DNA of 64,000 bases from Pseudomonas fluorescens (lineage in GTDB: Bacteria > Pseudomonadota > Gammaproteobacteria > Pseudomonadales > Pseudomonadaceae): assembly GCF_001648775.1 (NCBI RefSeq), contig NZ_LVEJ01000011.1, positions 1-64,000 on the forward strand, in the 5' to 3' direction. The position numbers and the translations under genes were made by a program. Positions 57,658 to 64,000 of this stretch are shown in pieces. Every line of letters begins with the position of its first letter. Position 1 is the stretch's first letter. A model generated the notes under the pieces. That model saw nothing but the letters and a program-made list of their open reading frames with translations, was not told where the DNA came from and did not search any database.

Positions 57658-58053
57658 TTATTCGTACTGGCTGAGTAGCCGTTCCATGCGCGCGTCGAGG
57701 CGGCGTTTGATTTCGGTTTCGATGTGCGGCGCGAAGTCGTCGATCACGTCTTGCAGGATCAATTGCGCGGCGGCGCGCAGTTCGCTGTCGAGGTGAAGCA
57801 GTGCGTCCGGGCCTTTATCCACAGGCGCCGCCGCTTGTGCGGCAGGTGTCGGGGCTGGCGCGGGAGGCGGTTCGACGGCTGCCGGCTCGTTGCCGACTGA
57901 ATCGAACAGCATCGGAATCTGTTCCTGTTCACCGTCATCGACCGTATCGGTCAGCAATGGCGGCTGCAGGTTGTCGTCGCCGAGCAACTGGCGGATCGAT
58001 TCCAGATCGTCCAGCAGGTGTGTTGGCTTTTGCTGCGGTTTCGGAGTGTCCAT
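57658..58053 (-). CDS. Conserved hypothetical protein between holC and valS
   Basis: A 131-residue protein. The N-terminal part is acidic, with HLLDDLESIRQLLGDD. The middle is a Pro/Ala-rich linker (EPPPAPAPTPAAQAAAP). The C-terminus is helical (ALLHLDSELRAAAQLILQD..IETEIKRRLDARMERLL). It is sometimes annotated as a DNA polymerase III chi-related protein, probably from its position alone; no chi domain is visible. It starts 8 bp after holC, so it is in one operon with pepA/holC. Function unknown. Confidence 0.78.
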   Translation of the reverse strand: MDTPKPQQKPTHLLDDLESIRQLLGDDNLQPPLLTDTVDDGEQEQIPMLFDSVGNEPAAVEPPPAPAPTPAAQAAAPVDKGPDALLHLDSELRAAAQLILQDVIDDFAPHIETEIKRRLDARMERLLSQYE

Positions 58054-58061
58054 TGGAATGC

Positions 58062-58490
58062 TCAGAGTCGCTGTAAACGGTGATCTTGCAGAGGATAGCC
58101 CTGTTCGCGGTAGAAACGGAAACTCTCCCGCGCGGCCGCTCGAATCGTCGGGTCTTCCACCACCACTTCCGCCACTCGGGCGAATTTATTGGCGAAGGCC
58201 GGGACTTTCAGGTCGAGATTGACCAGCAAATCCTGATGCTGACCGCAGTCGTCACCCAAGCCCAGCACAATCAAACCGTCCGGTTCACTGTCAGCCGGGC
58301 CGTGAGGCACGAACGTTTCGCCCTTGAAGGCCCACAGGCGCGCATCGAGGTCATCACGCTGGGCCGCATCGCTGCAATGCAGGTAGATGCGGTGACCCAT
58401 GCGCCAGGCTTTCTCGGTGAGTTTGCAGGCGAAGTCCAGGCGAGCCGAAGGATCGGCGCTGGGCAGGATATAAAAGTCGACTTTGGTCAT
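58062..58490 (-). CDS. holC: DNA polymerase III chi subunit HolC
   Basis: A 142-residue chi subunit of the clamp-loader complex, which links psi and single-strand DNA-binding protein. It starts MTKVDFYILPSADPSARLDFACKLTEKAWRMG, the family pattern, and contains LWAFKGETFVPHG. Family length is about 140-150. The gene lies between pepA and the hypothetical gene, the common pepA-holC-valS arrangement. Confidence 0.94.
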   Translation of the reverse strand: MTKVDFYILPSADPSARLDFACKLTEKAWRMGHRIYLHCSDAAQRDDLDARLWAFKGETFVPHGPADSEPDGLIVLGLGDDCGQHQDLLVNLDLKVPAFANKFARVAEVVVEDPTIRAAARESFRFYREQGYPLQDHRLQRL

Positions 58491-58511
58491 TGCGGTTCCA
58501 GAGCAGCAAGC

Positions 58512-58533
58512 GGCGTCACCCGAAAGTGACGCC
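58512..58533 (-). terminator. Hairpin between pepA and holC
   Basis: GGCGTCAC and GTGACGCC form an 8-bp stem with a 6-nt loop 15 bp after the pepA stop. There is no T-run, so it may only attenuate or protect the pepA message. Confidence 0.5.
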
Positions 58534-58547
58534 GCCCATCAGCGGGT

Positions 58548-60346
<1,799 letters not shown>

Positions 60347-61468
60347 TTGATCGTCTTCCGTTATCTGTCCCGCGAAGTCCTGTTGACCCTCAGCGCCGTA
60401 AGCGCTGTGCTGCTGGTCATCATCATGAGCGGTCGTTTCATCAAATACCTCGCTCAGGCCGCTGCCGGTCAACTCGATCCGGGCTCGCTGTTCCTGATCA
60501 TGGGCTATCGCCTGCCGGGCTTCATGCAGCTGATTCTGCCGCTGGGGCTGTTCCTCGGCATCCTGCTGGCCTACGGTCGCCTGTACCTGGAAAGCGAGAT
60601 GACCGTGCTTTCGGCCACCGGCATGAGCCAGCAGAAGCTGTTTCGCATGACCCTGTTTCCGGCGACGCTGGTCGCGCTGGTGGTGGCGTGGCTGAGCCTG
60701 GGGCTGGCCCCGCAAGGCGCCAATCAGTTCCAGTTGCTGCTGAACAAGCAGGACGCCCTGACCGAATTCGACACCCTTGAACCAGGTCGCTTCCAGGCTC
60801 TGCGTGACGGTAGCCGGGTGACTTACACCGAGACCCTGAGCGACGATCGCGTCAATCTGGGCAGCGTGTTCATCTCGCAGAAAAACCTCGGCGCCGATCA
60901 AAAGGACCGCGGGATTTCCGTGCTGGTGGCCGAAAAGGGCCGTCAGGAAGTGCGTCCCGACGGTAACCGCTACCTGATTCTCGATAACGGCTACCGCTAT
61001 GACGGCAGCCCGGGTCTGGCCGACTATCGTGCCATTCACTACGAAACCTACGGTGTGCTGTTGCCCAAGCCGGACGTCAGCGAAGAAGTCACCGACCGTG
61101 ACGCGATGCCGACTTCATCCCTTCTCGGCAGCGATGACATCCGCTCCAAAACCGAACTGCAATGGCGTTTGTCGCTGCCGTTGCTGGTGTTTATCGTGAC
61201 CCTGATGGCGGTGCCGCTGTCACGCGTGAACCCGCGTCAAGGGCGTTTCCTCAAGCTGCTGCCGGCGATTCTTCTTTATATGGCTTACCTGACCATCCTG
61301 ATTGCCGCCCGCGGCGCCCTTGAAAAAGGCAAGATCCCGCCGGCCCTCGGCCTGTGGTGGGTGCATGCGATCTTCCTGTTCATCGGTCTCGGCCTGCTCT
61401 ATTGGGAGCCGCTGCGCCTGAAGATGGCCAGCCGTCGCGACGCTGCGCTGGAGGTGGCTCGTGGTTAA
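60347..61468 (+). CDS. lptF: LPS export ABC transporter permease LptF
   Basis: A 373-residue inner-membrane permease that with LptG and LptB2 extracts lipopolysaccharide from the inner membrane. It starts MIVFRYLSREVLLTLSAVSA, with six membrane helices in two groups (about 12-35, 55-120 and 270-360) around a periplasmic jellyroll-like domain. The TTG at 60347 is chosen because TGGAG lies 9 bp upstream and the protein start matches Pseudomonas LptF. It overlaps lptG by 8 bp. Confidence 0.95.
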   Translation: MIVFRYLSREVLLTLSAVSAVLLVIIMSGRFIKYLAQAAAGQLDPGSLFLIMGYRLPGFMQLILPLGLFLGILLAYGRLYLESEMTVLSATGMSQQKLFRMTLFPATLVALVVAWLSLGLAPQGANQFQLLLNKQDALTEFDTLEPGRFQALRDGSRVTYTETLSDDRVNLGSVFISQKNLGADQKDRGISVLVAEKGRQEVRPDGNRYLILDNGYRYDGSPGLADYRAIHYETYGVLLPKPDVSEEVTDRDAMPTSSLLGSDDIRSKTELQWRLSLPLLVFIVTLMAVPLSRVNPRQGRFLKLLPAILLYMAYLTILIAARGALEKGKIPPALGLWWVHAIFLFIGLGLLYWEPLRLKMASRRDAALEVARG

Positions 61469-62522
61469 ACTCGACCGCTACATCGGCAGCAGCGTGTTCA
61501 TGGCGATCATCGCCGTGCTGGCAATCATTCTCGGTCTGGCGACGCTGTTCGCCTTCATCGATGAAATGGGTGATGTCAGCGACACCTACACCCTGGTTGA
61601 TGTCCTCAGCTTCGTCCTGCTGACCGCGCCCCGCCGTCTCTATGAAATGCTGCCGATGGCGGCGCTGATCGGTTGCCTGATCGGCCTCGGCAGTCTGGCC
61701 AGCAGCAGTGAGCTGACGGTCATGCGTGCCGCTGGTGTGTCCATCGGCCGTATCGTCTGGGCCGTCATGAAGCCGATGCTGGTGCTGATGCTGGCCGGTG
61801 TACTGATCGGCGAATACGTCGCACCAGCCACCGAGAGCATGGCCCAGGCCAATCGCTCGCTGGCGCAGGGCAGTGGCGATGCGCAAAGTGCCAAGCACGG
61901 TATGTGGCACCGTCAGGGTGACGAGTTCATCCATATCAACGCCGTTCAACCCAATGGCCTGCTGTATGGCGTGACTCGCTATCACTTCGACAAGGAACGC
62001 CACCTGCTGAGTTCGAGTTTCGCCAAAAAAGCCGAGTTCGACGGCAATCACTGGCAGCTCACCGATGTCGCGACCACCAAATTCAACGAGCGCAGCACTG
62101 AAGTCGTGAGCACGCTGACCGAGCGCTGGGATGTGTCCCTGAGTCCGCAGTTGCTGAGTACCGTGGTCATGGCGCCGGAATCGCTGTCGATCAGTGGTTT
62201 GTGGGGCTACATCCACTACTTGGCCGAACAAGGTCTGAGCAACGGCCGTTACTGGCTGGCATTTTGGGTCAAGGTGTTGCAGCCATTGGTCACTGCTGCG
62301 CTGGTGCTGATGGCGATCTCCTTCATCTTCGGTCCGTTGCGCTCGGTGACCCTCGGTCAGCGGGTGTTTACCGGTGTGCTGGTGGGCTTCACCTTCCGCA
62401 TCGTCCAGGATTTGCTCGGCCCTTCGAGCCTGGTGTTTGGCTTTTCGCCGCTGTTTGCGGTGCTGGTGCCCGCAGGTGTCTGTGCGCTGGCGGGTGTCTG
62501 GCTGCTGCGACGAGCCGGTTGA
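61461..62522 (+). CDS. lptG: LPS export ABC transporter permease LptG
   Basis: A 353-residue partner of LptF with the same plan: a YIGSSVFMAIIAVLAIILGL first helix, a periplasmic domain (KAEFDGNHWQLTDVATTKF) and C-terminal helices ending LLRRAG. The GTG start overlaps lptF, giving coupled translation and equal amounts of the two subunits. LptB, the ATPase, is encoded elsewhere, as usual. Confidence 0.96.
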   Translation: MVKLDRYIGSSVFMAIIAVLAIILGLATLFAFIDEMGDVSDTYTLVDVLSFVLLTAPRRLYEMLPMAALIGCLIGLGSLASSSELTVMRAAGVSIGRIVWAVMKPMLVLMLAGVLIGEYVAPATESMAQANRSLAQGSGDAQSAKHGMWHRQGDEFIHINAVQPNGLLYGVTRYHFDKERHLLSSSFAKKAEFDGNHWQLTDVATTKFNERSTEVVSTLTERWDVSLSPQLLSTVVMAPESLSISGLWGYIHYLAEQGLSNGRYWLAFWVKVLQPLVTAALVLMAISFIFGPLRSVTLGQRVFTGVLVGFTFRIVQDLLGPSSLVFGFSPLFAVLVPAGVCALAGVWLLRRAG

Positions 62523-62553
62523 TGCGCGCATTTTTGCCAGTGCTTTGACTTTG

Positions 62554-62586
62554 AAAACGCCTCGGTCGACAGATCGGGGCGTTTTT
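62554..62586 (+). terminator. Rho-independent terminator of lptFG
   Basis: AAAACGCC and GGCGTTTT form the stem, with a mostly paired interior (TCGGTCGACAGATCGG), followed by TTTTT. Confidence 0.85.
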
Positions 62587-62612
62587 GCATGCAATCCGGG
62601 TGACAGGTGAAC

Positions 62613-62642
62613 GTGACGCTTGCGCCGTGTATCAGGTACAAT
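62613..62642 (+). promoter_or_regulatory. Candidate sigma-70 promoter of lepA
   Basis: GTGACG (-35, four of six matches) and TACAAT (-10, five of six) are separated by 18 nt, about 50 bp upstream of the lepA start. Confidence 0.4.
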
Positions 62643-62694
62643 TCCCGGCTATTTTTCGGCGGGCTATGCCTGCAGCCTTTTTGAGTGTTGATCC

Positions 62695-64000
62695 GTGAGT
62701 GATTTGAGTCATATCCGCAATTTCTCCATCATCGCCCACATTGACCATGGCAAGTCGACGCTGGCTGACCGTTTCATCCAGATGTGCGGCGGCCTGGCCG
62801 AGCGTGAAATGGAAGCCCAGGTACTGGATTCCATGGATCTGGAGCGTGAACGCGGGATCACCATCAAGGCCCACAGCGTCACCCTTTATTACACGGCCAA
62901 AGATGGCATCAAATACCAGCTGAACTTCATTGACACCCCGGGCCACGTCGACTTCACCTACGAAGTCAGCCGTTCCCTGGCCGCGTGTGAAGGTGCGTTG
63001 CTGGTGGTCGATGCCGGTCAGGGTGTTGAAGCCCAGTCCGTGGCCAACTGCTACACCGCCATCGAGCAGGGCCTTGAGGTCATGCCGGTGCTGAACAAGA
63101 TCGACCTGCCGCAGGCCGACCCTGAGCGCGTCAAGGACGAGATCGAGAAGATCATCGGTATCGACGCCACCGACGCCGTCACCTGCAGCGCCAAAACCGG
63201 CCTGGGTGTCGACGAAGTGCTTGAGCGTCTGGTTGCGACCATTCCTGCGCCGACCGGCAACATCGAAGATCCGCTGCAAGCGTTGATCATCGACTCCTGG
63301 TTCGACAACTACCTGGGCGTTGTCTCCCTGGTGCGCGTGCGTCATGGCCGCGTGAAGAAGGGCGACAAGATCCTCGTCAAGTCCACTGGCAAGATCCATC
63401 TGGTCGACAGCGTCGGTGTATTCAACCCGAAACACACCGCCACCGCTGACCTCAAGGCCGGCGAAGTGGGCTTCATCATCGCCAGCATCAAGGACATTCA
63501 CGGTGCACCGGTGGGTGACACCCTGACCCTGAGCTCGACGCCGGACGTTGAAGTGCTGCCAGGCTTCAAACGCATCCAGCCGCAGGTTTACGCCGGTCTG
63601 TTCCCGGTCAGCTCCGACGATTTCGAGGATTTCCGCGAAGCGCTGCAGAAGCTGACCCTCAACGACTCGTCGCTGCAATACACCCCGGAAAGCTCCGACG
63701 CATTGGGCTTCGGCTTCCGTTGCGGCTTCCTCGGCATGCTGCACATGGAAATCATCCAGGAGCGCCTCGAGCGCGAGTACAACCTGGACCTGATCACCAC
63801 GGCGCCGACGGTAATCTTCGAGCTGGTGCTGAAAACCGGTGAAACGATTTACGTCGACAACCCGTCCAAGCTGCCGGATGTGTCGTCGATCGAAGACATG
63901 CGCGAGCCGATCGTGCGGGCCAATATCCTCGTGCCGCAAGAGCACCTGGGCAACGTCATCACCCTGTGCATCGAGAAGCGTGGCGTTCAAGTCGACATGC
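62695..64000 (+). CDS. lepA: Elongation factor 4 LepA (partial, runs off window end)
   Basis: The first 435 codons of LepA/EF-4, a ribosome-associated translational GTPase. The GTG start at 62695 begins [26 protein letters not shown], with G1 [10 protein letters not shown]2/G3 [10 protein letters not shown] and DTPGHVDF, and G4 NKIDLP. Domain II and III follow to the window edge. The full family length is about 599 residues, so the last quarter is outside. In Pseudomonas lepA is normally followed by lepB. Confidence 0.96.
   Translation, partial: MSDLSHIRNFSIIAHIDHGKSTLADRFIQMCGGLAEREMEAQVLDSMDLERERGITIKAHSVTLYYTAKDGIKYQLNFIDTPGHVDFTYEVSRSLAACEGALLVVDAGQGVEAQSVANCYTAIEQGLEVMPVLNKIDLPQADPERVKDEIEKIIGIDATDAVTCSAKTGLGVDEVLERLVATIPAPTGNIEDPLQALIIDSWFDNYLGVVSLVRVRHGRVKKGDKILVKSTGKIHLVDSVGVFNPKHTATADLKAGEVGFIIASIKDIHGAPVGDTLTLSSTPDVEVLPGFKRIQPQVYAGLFPVSSDDFEDFREALQKLTLNDSSLQYTPESSDALGFGFRCGFLGMLHMEIIQERLEREYNLDLITTAPTVIFELVLKTGETIYVDNPSKLPDVSSIEDMREPIVRANILVPQEHLGNVITLCIEKRGVQVDM

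Noticed and set aside
62632..63990. A 452-codon minus-strand open frame over the start of lepA
   Set aside because: It is antisense to unmistakable LepA GTPase motifs and has shadow-type composition.

Overview
The window is a stretch of chromosome from a fluorescent pseudomonad. I infer the Pseudomonas fluorescens group, close to the koreensis/Pf0-1 type, from the high-GC codon use, a complete 12-gene alginate operon, a dauBAR D-arginine locus, and more than a dozen REP/REPIN repeats built on GTGGGAGCGAGC..GCTCGCG. Almost all of it is chromosomal housekeeping and metabolic sequence. I see no rRNA, tRNA, prophage, insertion sequence with a transposase, or CRISPR array.

Layout. 1-2.3 kb: a MITE-like repeat element, a small DUF6124-type gene with a strongly structured leader, and a LysR regulator. 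2.5-7.4 kb: an efflux cassette divergent from that regulator (NodT-type outer-membrane lipoprotein, FUSC pump, DUF1656 protein, HlyD adaptor). 7.5-8.8 kb: a short-chain dehydrogenase and a small membrane protein. 9.0-11.8 kb: an orphan TccC-like RHS protein with an unrecognised C-terminal domain. 11.9-29.2 kb (minus strand): the alginate operon in the order algD-alg8-alg44-algK-algE-algG-algX-algL-algI-algJ-algF-algA, driven by a clear AlgU/sigma-22-type promoter about 470 nt upstream of algD. Repeats have landed at three places in this operon, including an in-frame REPIN inside the algK signal-peptide region. 29.5-34.8 kb: yaaA, a polysaccharide-deacetylase-like protein, a PIN-PhoH protein and moaCDE. 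35-39 kb: a periplasmic amino-acid binding protein and the dauB-dauA-dauR operon, with the same composite operator-like element in front of both units. 39-46 kb: rhlB, a carboxylesterase, and the aapJQMP amino-acid ABC transporter behind a near-perfect sigma-54 promoter. 46-49 kb: an mqsRA toxin-antitoxin locus whose toxin gene looks frameshifted, then a GntR regulator overlapping a CynX-type MFS transporter. 49-54.3 kb: SnoaL-like, GIY-YIG, GST, membrane glutaredoxin, YejK, HU and RlmF genes. 54.6-64 kb: valS, a hypothetical gene, holC and pepA on the minus strand, divergent from lptF-lptG, then lepA running off the end of the window.

Functional links. The alginate genes give precursor synthesis (AlgA, AlgD), c-di-GMP-gated polymerisation (Alg8, Alg44), periplasmic modification and protection (AlgG, AlgX, AlgL, AlgI, AlgJ, AlgF) and export (AlgK, AlgE). 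DauA and DauB together racemise D-arginine to L-arginine, and the adjacent binding protein plausibly supplies the substrate. LptF and LptG form the permease pair that extracts LPS from the inner membrane.

The observations I rate highest are the mutually exclusive hairpins upstream of the DUF6124 gene, the shared dau operator architecture, the REPIN inside algK, the broken mqsR and the RHS C-terminal domain.
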